DNA of 64,000 bases. Origin: Periconia sp. R9002. Its lineage: Eukaryota > Ascomycota > Dothideomycetes > Pleosporales > Periconiaceae. Below the pieces are notes generated by a model. The model worked only from the letters and a program-made list of their open reading frames with translations. It did not search any database and was not told the origin of the DNA. Position 1 is the first letter of the stretch. Each line of letters starts with the position of its first letter. Where the stretch lies: the NCBI GenBank assembly GCA_023627715.1, contig JAMAHW010000030.1, positions 1 to 64,000 on the forward strand, given 5' to 3'. Shown here one piece after another: positions 11,501 through 23,629 of this stretch. A program made the position numbers and the translations under genes.

Positions 11501-14500
11501 AGTAAGCTTTTGTTACTGTTTTGCTCGCATCTGTCTGTCGCGAGTATGGTAAATGCCGAACATCACGTACAACCAGGCCCCCCAGCCTTGCCTTTAGTAA
11601 CGTTGCTGTACTGGGAAGAAGTTGGCGTGGAACTAATATGCGTGCTAGGTGCTTTCTGTCGGCAAGCTCAGCAGCCACCATGGGAATGATGACAGAGGTT
11701 TTGCCCTGTTTTAAATTAGTATATATGCGAAATAACCGTTCGGGTTCGAAATCATACCTGGCCCATATTCATTTGCAGTAGGGAATTTTGACCTGTGCCA
11801 GGCTTAATTGTCGCAAGGGCAACAATGACCTGCTGATCTCGGATGAGGAAATTTCCGTCCAATTCAAGCAAAAGCCAGTCGGGATGCTCAATGGGATTCC
11901 AGTTACCATGACCACGATTCTTAGTCTCTTCCAAGACTTTGCGATTGTTGTTTTTACGGCGCGCATCGGTGATACGCAATTGCTGCTGTTTTTTTGTTAT
12001 AGCAATTCCGTAATCTGCTAGCAATTTCTTGGTTGTATATGCTTGCGCGGCACCGGTATGGGACCGTAACTGCTCCAGAAGGCTAGTGGGAGACATGCAC
12101 GGCGCAAGCATCCCAAGTGTTAACCAATCGAAGACACGCCCGTGGTTTGCAATCAGTGCATGACGCAAGCGAGCTAGGCTGTCTCGAACATGAGAGTCAA
12201 CATCCTCCTGAGTAGGCATTTTCTCCAAGCAAGAAATTGTGCTATTGGAGCGACTATCTTCCCATTGTTTAACTTTGCAAAAAGCATCTAAGCTCTCAAC
12301 AAGATCTCCAAGGTATTCTTGCCTCATTTTTGACTCGGATTTTGCCAGATTTGCAAAGATCGTGCGCAATTCTCTGCACTCTGGTGGTTCCGGATGTTCA
12401 CCGGAAGCCTGCATGACAGTTTTGGAAACAAACTTCTTCGGACGTTCAGTTAAATTCGAGTGATCGGATAGCGGGGTGCGCACTTGCGAGCCATTCTCTA
12501 CGTTTGGCTTATGTCGTAGTGAGGCTGAGGCTTTTTGGAATAGCGAACGAGTAGTCACGAGAGCGAGCTGCGAAGCACCCCATGTAATTGCTTTTCTGTG
12601 TTGTCGAAACGCCAGTACTGGTTGATATGGTGCCGTATTGCCACGATGATCTTGAAGGACAATCTCAACTTCGTCTATAAAGTCGGACAGTTCATAATTC
12701 TGGAAGAGACGCTTAAACTCTGGCTCGATCACAGCCATTACCTTGATGATAGGTACTTCCGCTACGGTGGTATATGGGTCCCCCACCGGAGCTAAGCATG
12801 GGAATTGGTTTACAAGATGTTGTGCAAATCCCTCAATATCGATGGCGGTGGGATCATAAGTATGAGGGGAAGTGTGTTGCTCTAATGGTAGGAGTCCAAA
12901 CATAACACCTGAGGCAGCAAACTTTGTCGCCTCAGATCGTGTAGCACTTTCCAGGAGTGGGATAATGCTGGGAATGTTGGGGGATTGGCGAGGTCGAAAA
13001 GCGAGGTATGAATCCCATTCCGGCGATTTAATACTTTTAAGCTTGTCGAAAAATGCGAAGGCCAGCCAGAACAACGCAACATCCAGGTCGAACTGTTTGT
13101 AAACAGCAAGAGTGATAACAAACATCAATTCATATCTAAAGATTGAAACGAGAAGTCAGCATGTTTCAAAAGAAAGATTTACAGAATCGCGGAGCGGCGT
13201 ACACAATTGTCCTAACAAGAACAAAACAGATAAAATGCATGTGTACTGGAGATTTACTTACCGATTCTCAGTGTTTGCAAGACGACAATACTCCACCATA
13301 GACCCTAGGCTGAGAGCCTCATGGATATCCATACATGATCCAAGGGAAACGATACCGGCGAAAGGTTCGCAAAAGCCTCCGATCCTCTCGTATCTCTCAA
13401 AGATTTTACCAAAGTTGTGGGGTACCGGTAGTTTCGAAGGCCAAGCACGGATAAGGTTGGCGAGATAAAACGCATTCTCTTGATATGGGCCGCGACGGAC
13501 AGAATGTCTGCTTACATACTCCAAATCCTCGGGGGCAGAGAGATGTTCGGACACGACGTTCGCACGCTCGAACCTCGCACGCTGCAATACGCCCCGCGAC
13601 GCCAGGTGCCTTGAGTGCTCCGGAGAATGATTTACGGGTTTTGAGTTTGGAAAAAGTAAGCAGAGCGCATTAGAAGAATCGAGGATCTGGTCAATCAGTT
13701 GAAGAAACCCATCATGTTGAATAGTCGTCGTCAATGTGTGGTTCCAGGCCACTTGCTGCATACATTGAAGCTCCTTGGGATAGAATTGACGAAGAGGTAC
13801 AAGATTGCGAATGAGCTGAAGATCTACAAGATTTTGAGGTCCAAGGGGAAATGTTGGTTTGCAAAGACCTGATGCTAGTATCCGCATCGCTTCTTCAGTG
13901 CCACTCCGTCCAGTTAAACCGTCAGGGACAATAAAGGAAGTTAAAGCATGTATCAAAGCTTGGCGGTAGAGAAGGCGCGGTTGCGCAGGCGAAGATAAGC
14001 GGCGTAGAGTTGGATCAATGGCATATCGCGCGTAAGTGCCGTCACTTTCGATTACGACTTCAACATGCATACCTCGTTTCTGCCACCGAGGTTTTCCGAA
14101 AGGGACGAGCACGTGCCAATTTACTGGATTCTCAACGTCTTGAACTACGAGCGCACTCTTCAAGCCATAGAGGCAGCCCGCATCTTGTTGGATTGGAACT
14201 TCGCAACCAAGCTTTTTGGATTCGAAAAGTAGGTGGTGGTTAACCATAAACTTGAGCTCCAATCGGCGGAGCTCTACCTCCAGCGGATCTCGCGTCGGTC
14301 CTCGCATTGGTTGGGAGACAATGATATGAGAATAGTCTTCGAAATTGCGGAATGTTCCCAGCACCCTCTCATAGAATCGCCCGTGATAGTTTATCAACGT
14401 GAACTCCCTTCTCGCAGTAGATCGCGTGACTTTCCAATTTCTCATGTTTATCCGCCAGTCGGTTCCAAAGACATTCCAGATATTTCCCGCCTTTCGTCTC

Positions 14501-17500
14501 AGTTCGACTACGCGAGATTGCAGATCTAGAAATGGAATGCAATCTTGTACCAGAGGTTGCGGGAGATCAGCAAGAACTTGTCCAGGCATGTGGAAGATAC
14601 TCCTATCGAGGATCTCCCAGAGCTTCCCGTCCCGATAGATGCGGACAACAACGATACCATTTCGGATGCCGACATGTATTTCATTGCCACCTGGACGGAT
14701 AGTCAGACAGTATTTCATTCCTGGTAAGCCTGAGGAGACGGTATAAAGTGGTGTCCTCCCAAAAAGCTCATCCAGAACTGCTGATGTGCGGAATTGCTCG
14801 GATAATTTGCCTTGTGGCATGTTATCCACCAGAATATGACCCGCAAGCATGTGGAAGTGTAGAATCTGAGTACGTGCATAGGAGGCGGAGGGTGGCGGAG
14901 CGAGTACCATCTCTATCCAGTCATAGTCAGGGGGAGGCAATATTCGGATATTTCGGGGATTTTGAGTTTGCGAAATTATCCCTATGTCGGAAAGGCACTG
15001 GGCAACAACCACGGGGTATAAACGTAATGCAGTTGACAACACAGGACCGAAATCCAACACCAAAAGGATATCTTGAATCATTGCCTCGCGTAGCTCCAAT
15101 GATAACGTTTTCGTTAGCTCTTTGATCCCTGACTGCAGACTAATAGTTGCCAGAATATAAATTCGTAAGGCCGGTTCGTCGAGGGGCACAATACCGGTGG
15201 CCTGCAGAGATCGTGAGAAGTCTGATGGGACGAACACTTGAAAGGTCCGACGGCAAATCAATGCAGACCATAACATATACTCCGAACAAATGCTGATTGC
15301 ATCAATATTTGTCGATCGCTTGGATTCAGCAAGTAGAGCGTTCATCCACATAGTAAGGTGACTACGCGCGGTTCCCAGAAGTACAAGGGCCTTGGAAGCA
15401 ATACTGTCGGGGCATAAAACGAGGAGACGCAGTAGTAAGTTGACCAGCATGCTCATGCAATGTGTCTCACGCCAGTTTGTTTCAATCGATCGTAACCTTA
15501 TGGTAATCTGGGCAAGGATCTGCTCGCAGAAAGTTGTTTCAGAAAGTTCTCGGTGTGCAATTCGAAGAATGCTGTCTTCCAAATCTGACGGTCCCGCCAA
15601 GGAGACCAATGTGGATATCAGACTAGAACACGCCTCATTTGAGAAATTGATGTTGGCCGACCCAAGCTCGATAGCTATGAAAGGCCAACGGCAGGTAGGC
15701 CTAGAGAAGAGGGACTGAAATGATAAGTACTCGTGGAGGCTCAGGCTAGCAGGGCACTTCCACTGCGAAGAAATTATCTTGTTCGACGATGGTCCTCCGC
15801 ACTCCAGAGCAAAGTCGCTGTCTTCTGAGATGAAATTAAACGGCGAATTTGATGAGACCCTCAGGCCGAGTATCCGAGAAAAACTCGGGATGGTTCGGAT
15901 GGTCCGGAGCGGAAATACAGACGTGAGGTCATAATAGATAGGTTCGATGGCACATGGTAAGCAAACTTGATCGACTTCCGCAGGCAACTTGGTCTTGCTC
16001 CAATGAGATAGCTCGAATGACTTTTTCAGAGAAGCAAGACCGATCGTGTAGCTTCCCATTGTCTTCCAGTGATTGCTCAATGGTGGATAGCTGTTTAGTA
16101 TGGTTCCCGGGCTCGTTTCTGATGGAAGGTCCTGGCGCAGACCGAAGCGCTTAATAATACACCAATTCGCGTCACGATACAAAGCAAAAGCTTCAGGCAT
16201 GCACAGCTCGAAGACAATGGCTTTGGCTTGAGCGATGTCCTCGGGAAGAGGATGCTCATGGACGAAGATGCTCTGATGCTTGAGCGCAATTTGGAGGCGG
16301 CATTTTGGGCAATGACCACGGTTGTGATATTGTTTTTGTGAGACATTATCGATATCGTCCGTCAAGAGAACACAACTCTTCATCGAGTACTCCGCCTCCA
16401 TCTCCCGGCGCCTGTCCATCATCTCCGCAAGCTCCTCTATCTTTGCAGCCCGTTTGCGGGCAGCCTCAATTTCAATTTCCTGGAGCTTAGCCTGCATATC
16501 ACTCGAAGTGTTGAAAAATCTCTCTGCAAAGCAGTTACTGGTGGGATCTTGAAAGATGGTGAAGTTTGAAGTTGCTGAGGCATGCCGAGACTTGAGGTGC
16601 AATTGAATTCGGTGGAGACGGCGCATATCCTTCCAAGAGACGACACGAAGAACATCCAGAATATTTACTGGAAAGACTGGCTTGAAGTCGCGGAGTAGTG
16701 GAAACGCACGTATCGCGGCTTGGTCTAGGGTTGTCCAAAGATCCATCAAGTTGAGCAGCGCATTGCTAAGTAGCTCGGTGTAGGGTCCATAAACCTCTTG
16801 GATTTTTCCAGCGTACACCATGATCTCTCGAGCAATTTCGCAGCAATTAGTGCAACACGCGGACTTAGCTTCTGGCACCGGCATTGCTGCTAGGTTTTGC
16901 AGCCTCATGTCGTCTTTGGCCATATTGGAATATATGGCGGCAAATGAATCGTATTTGGTCTTCCGTAATTGTTTTCCATCAAATACCAGTGGCTGTGGGA
17001 GGAATACTAAGGACTCCCGGTCGAATAGATGGATAAGATCCAAGAGACGGGCTTTAGAGCTGGGCATGTCTTGGTAAAGAGCGGGCGGGGGCGCAAAGCG
17101 AGAATTCAACGGATGAATTATTCGCTGTGAGCGTTGCTTAAAAGCCGTCCAGGCTGTCTCCAGGCTAGCAGACATTTTACAAACCTGTTGTCGAATGGAT
17201 GGGGACACATCCTGCAGTAGGGCGTAGAACATTTGCGGGGCACGGCCATGGGAGGATATCTTTTCCAACTTGGCCATCCTACGACACACTTTGGCTCGCA
17301 CGAAGCCCATCATGTCCCATGATACTTTCCCCGACAGGTCTTGGAGAAGGGTGGACAATGTTTTTGTGATGAGAAGCTTATAGTGAAGCCTTCCCTCCGT
17401 TTCCCCAAAGAGCAACTGGAAGGAGCGCCGAAGGCCCACTCGCAGGACGAGGTAAAAGGGCAGTCTCCTCCATGGTATCTTTGCTCCATCATTCCAGCAA

Positions 17501-18258
17501 ATATCATCCTTCACCCTCTTTGCGACAGGGGAAGCAGTGAAGGCATGGCCGTTGGCTTCGAGCAGGGTTGCAAGCCAAGTTGTGATTAGTTCGGGGTTTG
17601 TGGTATCTCGTGGCTCGATAACAGAGGCATGGGCTTTGTGAGTGCGGGCCAAGAAGCGAGGCAGGCGCTCGTGACAGGCTAGGCTTACAACCCGGGCTAG
17701 GTTGGACTGGAAAGAGGAATGCTGGAACTCGGAAAGGGCTACTGCGTAAGAAGAGCCTGGAAAGACCATGCGCAGAGCACCGTCGGTGGAGAAGACATTG
17801 TCCGAACGCGGCGATGATTCGAATACTTCAAATACAACCAGACTCTCCTCATTGTTAGCGGGTCGCTCAGTGCCTGCGGCATAGTCTTGGTCTGGCGGTG
17901 CGCTGGAGGTGCATCTGTCCTTCCAAACTAGCAGGCCTGCATTTTGTTGGGTGACATGAATGATAAGCGGGCAACAAAACTGGAGGTTTGTGAACGCTTT
18001 CTGGAGATCCTGCTGCTGGTAGGCTTGCGCAGTGTTCACAGCCTTGCTCGCCGAAAGTGAAGCAATGATTGTGTCGTAGTTGTTGGCACACTGCGTTGGC
18101 GCAAGAATTTTCAGCTCTTGAGCAGCCTGTTTGACGCGACATAGCAGCTCCTCGACAAGCCGTGGTTGCAGTTTCACATCTTCTTCTCGACCAGGCAGGC
18201 GAGGGGGGAGAACTAGATGGTGATAGAGACCTCTCAAGACGTAGTCTGCGTCCGCCAT
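8501..18258 (-). CDS. giant DUF3638/DUF3645-family protein (often annotated ubiquitinyl hydrolase), with a frame break near the 3' end
   Basis: Exons run 18258-13262, 13135-11758, 11705 to about 9351, about 9365-9266 and 9211-8501, for roughly 3,200 residues. The start at 18258 (MADADYVLRGLYHHLVLPP) matches the family's usual opening better than upstream non-ATG codons. At the second exon junction the splice builds QMNMGQGKTSVIIPM (about residue 2120), the P-loop-like motif of DUF3638. Near 2700 come YIDESHCRGTDLKLP and MRMRQLG, typical of DUF3645, reminiscent of a helicase box. The C terminus is rich in Asp/Glu. Family members are large cytosolic proteins of unclear role; the ubiquitin-hydrolase label is transferred annotation. 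The frame of exon 3 reaches a stop at 9348, while family-like residues (SLYLTREFVTTV, RPDDSFLRPVQWVLW) continue in another frame. Either a weak 37-49 bp intron or a real frameshift lies near 9360-9400. Confidence 0.8.
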
Positions 18259-19384
18259 GGCTGCTTTGCGATGGCTGGCGGCCAGCGGGACGAAGGAAGG
18301 TGTAACTTGAAAGAAGCTTCGAAAGAAATGGTGAGCATGCCGATTTGGTGTAGAGTCTATAGTAAACACTACAGCGGGTGGTTCTGTGGGTAGTAAAGTC
18401 CATGCTACGCCACGCCACGCTAGCCGACACGCTAACTCAGAGCCACATAGACGCCAAGGCGGGGGACGAGGTAAGTAGTGCGCTAACCCTCACGCGGCTA
18501 TATCATTCACCTACGCTCCATTCACCTCAAGTTGTGTGGTGGAGAAAGGTACGTCCCGGCCGAAGACGTTGTATGTTTTCTTTCACCTCCTTCTACACCG
18601 CATGTACTTCAATCACTACTACGTTATTATTATTTTTAATACATGAGAACTGCAGGACAATCATCACGGCGTAATTTCTCTCTTTCGATACATTAGATGC
18701 ATACTTACCCAAGTAGGAAAATTAGAAACCAACAACCACATGGGATATTCAACAAAGTTGAATGTACGATCAACTGTCTCAACCATCAAAGTGTGTCCCT
18801 TAAATACCTTATTAGACAATTATTTGTCTATTAACAATTCCTTCAAAAAATTGGTTCATTTAAGGTAGAAATTACTCGAGACACATGCGAGCTGAGTGTT
18901 TTCACGAACCCGGTGATACAGCAGCACTGCCAAACCCGCAGTACGCATACCTCATCTAAGCAACACCGCAATGATTCCAACTCGAAAACCCCATGCGAAA
19001 AATTGAGCAAAACATGCATGAGGCTGATGACCCCCACGCCCTCAACTTCCTGAGCGGGTGGGCGCAAGCCGTGGTTTGTTTTCCTCGGAAAGCTTTGACA
19101 GGTACTGTTTGAGTGAATGTATCACCGTGACAGAAGTCACGTGCATCTCTGTATATATACCACATCGCTCATAGTACTACTATCACCCAATCAATCACTT
19201 TTCCTCCAATGCTCTCATATCGTAACCAGTGTCCTCCAACAGATACAAGCTCAGCAGGTTAATGGAGTGAAAAGGGCGCCTATGTACAGTAGGCTGGTAA
19301 ATGGGTTGGGTCCGCACAGACCTTTGGGTACCCTTTCTTCTTACAGTAACTATACAACTATATACTATTTGTACAGGGTCACTT
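18259..19384. other. intergenic, no gene seen
   Basis: The promoter region of the large minus-strand gene and the 3' flank of the next minus-strand gene. The frame extends upstream of 18258 only through a GTG codon, so I treat that part as 5' UTR. I find no convincing gene, repeat or RNA. Confidence 0.45.
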
Positions 19385-20666
19385 TCATTGCTGATCTCCT
19401 TTCGATTTCCTCTTATTCCAGTGCTTGTTAACGATATCAGTCGGAAGACCACGTACTCCAAATTTGGCTTTGAAAGATTCGACTTTGAAGATTTGAAGCG
19501 GTGCCCCCGAATCAGGGCACACCAATATCGCTTTTTTCCCTCTTGTCTCGCTAACCACGCGTTTCAGTTCTGCAAGCAAGCTGGCTAACTTGCGCAGCCC
19601 GTACTGATGAGTTGCTTCCCAAGTTTCGAATTTGAGCCCCGCGTCAATGTGCCTGATTGAATGCACTACGCCGTCATTATGCTGGCCACGGAGGAGATGC
19701 GGTGTACGGCCAAACCAAAGCTGCGGAATCCTCTCGGCGTGTCTGCCCAGTTTGAGCTCGGCCAGCTTGGATGAGCTTATGAAAGTTCCCTCACGCACCG
19801 CTTTGGTTGCGCCTGTCATTGGTGACTGTGATAGCGTGTGGTTAAGGTCCAGGTTTTCCATCAAGTTGGTAGCGTCCTCAAAAGCCTGTGGGCATGTGCT
19901 GGCCGAATTCGAGTCGTCTAAATCTTCGTAGTACGCATCAACCTCGAACCGAACAACGCAATTGAGTTGACCAATGAAATATCGGATGACCCTATAATGG
20001 CGATCGGACGATTCCAATTCTTTTTCAGTCTTGGTGAATGCATCTTCGAAGCTTTTGCCGAACCCAGGGTCATGAGGACCATGGATCAGAGACCTGAAGT
20101 CCCGCTCTCTGCGACAGAGGAACAGAGTGTCTTTAACCATGTGCAAATCTATGCGGAATGGAGTTTGCTGACGACCATAGGTAAATTTGAGCAACTTGCG
20201 CAAACTATTGCGACTCGTAATGATATCAACTTCATCTAGTCGCGCATCTGGGTTTGTAATAGACATGGCTCGGAACACGGGCTCGAAATGGTGTAGTGGG
20301 ACTTGAGTACTGGTGGCCCGCTTCATGTTTTGGTGGTGAGAAGATGGATTCAGAGTAACTGGCAATGGTAAGGGTGCCCATTTGGGAGGTCCACCTGGCG
20401 ATTACGTTAGCTATATGGAGTGCATGGCAACAATGAGCCATACCGGGCACGAAAATCGTCTTCCCATCCTTATGCCGATTATAACTACTGAGTACCTCGA
20501 AACCAGATGCTGAGGAGACTTCAGCACTGGCTGGTTGTATGGACGATGCCGGTATGGAATGTACCATTTGGCCAGTCCCCCTAAACATCCATCCCGTTCC
20601 TGATGCTTTGCTTGAGACCATTCTACAGTGCCTTCTCGGACCCTGTGTCAGCGTGATGAGCCTCAT
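19385..20666 (-). CDS. conserved fungal protein of unknown function (family often mislabelled geranylgeranyl pyrophosphate synthetase)
   Basis: Two exons (20666-20444, 20394-19385) split by a 49 bp intron give 410 residues; a second ATG at 20621 is an equally likely start. The splice restores the family pattern VLSSYN...IFVPGGPPKWAP, followed by FEPVFRAMSI, RNSLRKLLKF and RIDLHMVKDTLF, then VIRYFIGQLNCVVRFEVDAYY. From memory this is a widespread Pezizomycotina family whose database names often read geranylgeranyl pyrophosphate synthetase. I see none of the Asp-rich motifs (DDxxD) of prenyl synthases, so that name should not be used. A charged, polar, probably cytosolic or nuclear protein. No function can be given from the sequence. 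Confidence 0.75.
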
Positions 20667-21691
20667 AGCGAGTGTTTGAGCTGCTTCTAGCCTTGTGTAA
20701 ACACACAGGTAATTCTGTTGAAATCAAGAATGTCGTCGTGAGAAAATCGAGTCTTTTTGGCCAGAGCGACACTGAGTGAATAATCTGCACATCGAAAAGT
20801 GGGCTTATTCGAAGGCCGTGACGTGGGAACAAACCAATAGAAATAAATTCCTGGAAGTTACCAAAGATACTCCAAACCAGCTATCCCGCCACGACATTGA
20901 AAAAGAATGAGAAAAAAGTTGCAATCCTAAAGCCAATCAGTCGGAGAAAGCCGAGGATCCCAACCGCCTCAGGGGCACCTGACAGGTTTTTTTTTGGGTT
21001 GGTTAGGGACGTGTTGTCGACCTCTTAGAAAAGACTCCCAGACGTCTTATCCATCCACGCATCACTGCCCTTCATCGACCGTGTCGAGTTTGCCTTGATC
21101 TGGGGCAGTGGGTGGAATCGTCTGATCTGAGGTTGATGTCTCCAGTTGATGTTGAGACTCGTTCGCACCCGTCTTTTCAGATGCCGAGGCGGAGGACGGG
21201 AGGCGATGCGATTGGCTGATTCCGCTAGCGCGTAGGCTAGGAATCCTGATTACTTTTGCCTTGGTCCTCACCATTTCCTCAACGCCATGTGGAAAATAGA
21301 AGAAACACTTTTTGAATCTGCAAATAAATGATATTCTCAATTTTTCATTTCGCAGCAGTGAATGTAGTCGACACCTTCATACTTGCTCATCTCGGGGATA
21401 TCGGGAGTAAATTTTCGCTCACCATTCATTTCACGCCACCATAAACACTACGAGTGACAGAAACAAAAAAAATTCTCCAACTTTCATTAACGTTTGCAAT
21501 TACATTTCCACTAACCCAAAGTGCTGCCTTCAACAACTTGCTAAAAAAGAGAGGACTCAATTATTACTGTCATTAACTTTAGGTTTTTTTTACTACAACT
21601 TGGCCTCAGCTTCGCAATTCTATCAAGTCTTGATATTATAGTAAAACATCTATTAACCATGCGTTCCCAATATCCTCTATTGTTCGTCGAT
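20667..21691. other. intergenic, no supported gene
   Basis: A 92-residue minus-strand frame at 21062-21340 is Ser/Pro/Thr-rich at its end but has no recognisable features. T-rich homopolymers occur at about 20990 and 21585. This is the promoter side of the 20.6 kb gene and the 3' side of the methyltransferase gene. Confidence 0.45.
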
Positions 21692-22978
21692 TCATTTCCC
21701 ACCAGGTTTTCTTCCATACACGACCCCCACCCTCGTATACGCATGCACTTTCGGATCTCTCCACTGCCGCCGAGTCTCCGCTAAATAAAGCTGCACTTCC
21801 TCATAGCTCATGCCCAACACCCTCGTGAACATAGCCATACTCCAACCCTCGATTCCTGTCTGAATTTCCCATTGCCTCCACCTCCCAATCTCCTTCAATT
21901 TTTTGCCATCCGGCGTTCGAGCACTTGGCCATGGATTATCTGGCATCTTGAACCGATGTTCTTGCACGTCTTCGAACCCTGCATCTTTTATCCACTCATA
22001 TTGGTGGTCAATGACATCTACATCTTTGCCTGTCCGACGACCAGCTTCGGTAAACAATTCCCCCCAGCGGGCTAATGGAGATCCGGGCGGTGTTGTATCA
22101 TCGTCTGCGTGGCAGTAGCAGCTGCACTCCATCTGCTCGTAATACCCGCCAGGTTTGAGGTGCGCGAGCACCTGTTCGTAGAACTTGGGCCAGTCGCTAA
22201 TGCTTCCAAATAAACCGCGAACGTGAATGAAGTCGAAAGAGTTCTTTGGAAAGGTCCATTCCGCGGCAGCGTCATCAATTTCGAACTGAAGATTTGGAGG
22301 AATGAAAGTAGGCTGGATGGGAGATAAATCAGTCCCAATAACGCTGGCTGACGGGTATTGATCGGCGAAGTCAATTGCCCAGATACCCGTGCCAGTGCCG
22401 ATGTCCAGAACGAGTTGGGGTTGGGGGTTGATAGGGGCCAGGAAAAGGCGATTGTCGAGGAGCATCAGGTAGATGTGGTGGCCAATGTCGAGTTGTTCAT
22501 TAGCGGTTTCATCATTCGGACACCTGTTTGGGGATGAGCTCATCAAGTGAACAGAAGAAGTGGAGAAGGAAAACGTCATAGAGAAGAGTCAGGCTTGCGA
22601 CTAGCGTAAGGACATACCAGTATTCGCCATCACGATAAGCGTGGTATCGTCTGCCGTTCTCCCAGCGATAGTTATATATAGATGATGTTAAGGTCTGTGT
22701 ATCTTGATCTCTAAACGAACAGTTTTCAGAGGCGGAATCTACATCGTTGCACTTGTTGTAACTTACACATCATCTGAGCCAAGCGTTGAGTCTGCATCAC
22801 TGTCGAAGCCTATCGAAGGGCCCTGTTCGACAAAATCAATTCAAAGCATTCTTTTTATTCGTTATGGCAGACATACTAGATCTTCGTTTGCAGACGTGGG
22901 AGGCGTGCTTTCTTCGTCGCGCTCACTGTCGCGCTCACTCAAAGAGATGCTTGATGACGTATCCGGTGTAGTGGCCAT
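21692..22978 (-). CDS. LaeA/UMTA-like SAM-dependent methyltransferase
   Basis: Four exons (22978-22877, 22822-22767, 22710-22618, 22523-21692) give 360 residues. The first three small exons encode an acidic Ser/Thr-rich leader and then SIYNYRWENGRRYHAYRDGEYW, the conserved lead-in of this family. The last exon carries the class I methyltransferase core: VLDIGTGTGIWAIDFA (motif I, SAM binding), VIGTDLSPIQP (motif II) and FDFIHVRGLFGSI downstream. Relatives include LaeA, which together with velvet proteins controls secondary metabolism from the nucleus, and many paralogs that methylate small molecules or have unknown roles. It lies next to, and divergent from, a P450 gene at the edge of a polyketide gene cluster. 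It could be a cluster regulator or a tailoring O-methyltransferase; the sequence does not decide. Confidence 0.85.
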
Positions 22979-23629
22979 AGTCGCTATTGATGATCTCTCA
23001 TATTGTTGCTATGTCATCAAGCGGTATATGGAGGATGATGTCTCGGTGCCTATCTTTCCTTATTTCAGCACGATGTTACCGACAACCAGGTGAATGGAAA
23101 TGCGCTTCGTGATGGAGCACTTTGGCGACAACGTTTTGTTCAGCAAGGGTTGTTCGCGAATCTCGTACGCCTCGGCTCAACCGCACAGGCAATGCTACCT
23201 ACCTGTAGTACCACAATAATGAGCACAACGTTCCCAAAGATGCGGTAGATTTTCGCCTTGCAGAACCTGGCCAATATCAAGGGTTTGAGCAGCAACGCGA
23301 GGGGATTTGAGTGGGGAAACGGTGGGTAAGACGAGCGAGGATAGGGGTACACGGGGGCGTGGGTCGGTAGATAAAACCCATCTGATAGGTAATCAGGAAG
23401 CTATGACCCTCCAACAGGGCGCTAAGGCTACTCTATGCCGTAATAGAACTAGCGTCGTCTCCATTGGGACAGACCTGCTCCCCACCCCGCTTTTCAGCTC
23501 CCACTATGAACATCAGGCCATTTCGCGACTTCTTCTCCTTTTGCTCCACCATTCTGTCAAGGTTGTCGTCAATTGAACCCTCCATCGCTTCTCAAAGACT
23601 CCAAACGGACGCGGAAAAGGTGGTCAACC
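22979..23629. promoter_or_regulatory. divergent promoter region between methyltransferase and P450
   Basis: 650 bp separate two divergently transcribed starts (22978 minus, 23630 plus), so this must hold both promoters. I see no clear TATA box and no reliable gene. Shared control of the two genes is possible but is inference from position only. Confidence 0.5.

Noticed and set aside
17867..18430. 187-residue minus-strand frame over the 5' end of the DUF3638 gene
   Set aside because: Out of frame with the conserved protein and without features of its own; the start at 18258 in the main frame fits the family.
19385..20666. Naming this gene geranylgeranyl pyrophosphate synthase, as related database entries often do
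   Set aside because: No Asp-rich prenyl-synthase motifs are present; only the conserved fungal-family segments are seen.
21062..21340. 92-residue minus-strand frame
   Set aside because: Low-complexity Ser/Thr/Pro content and no promoter or homology cue; it could be chance.
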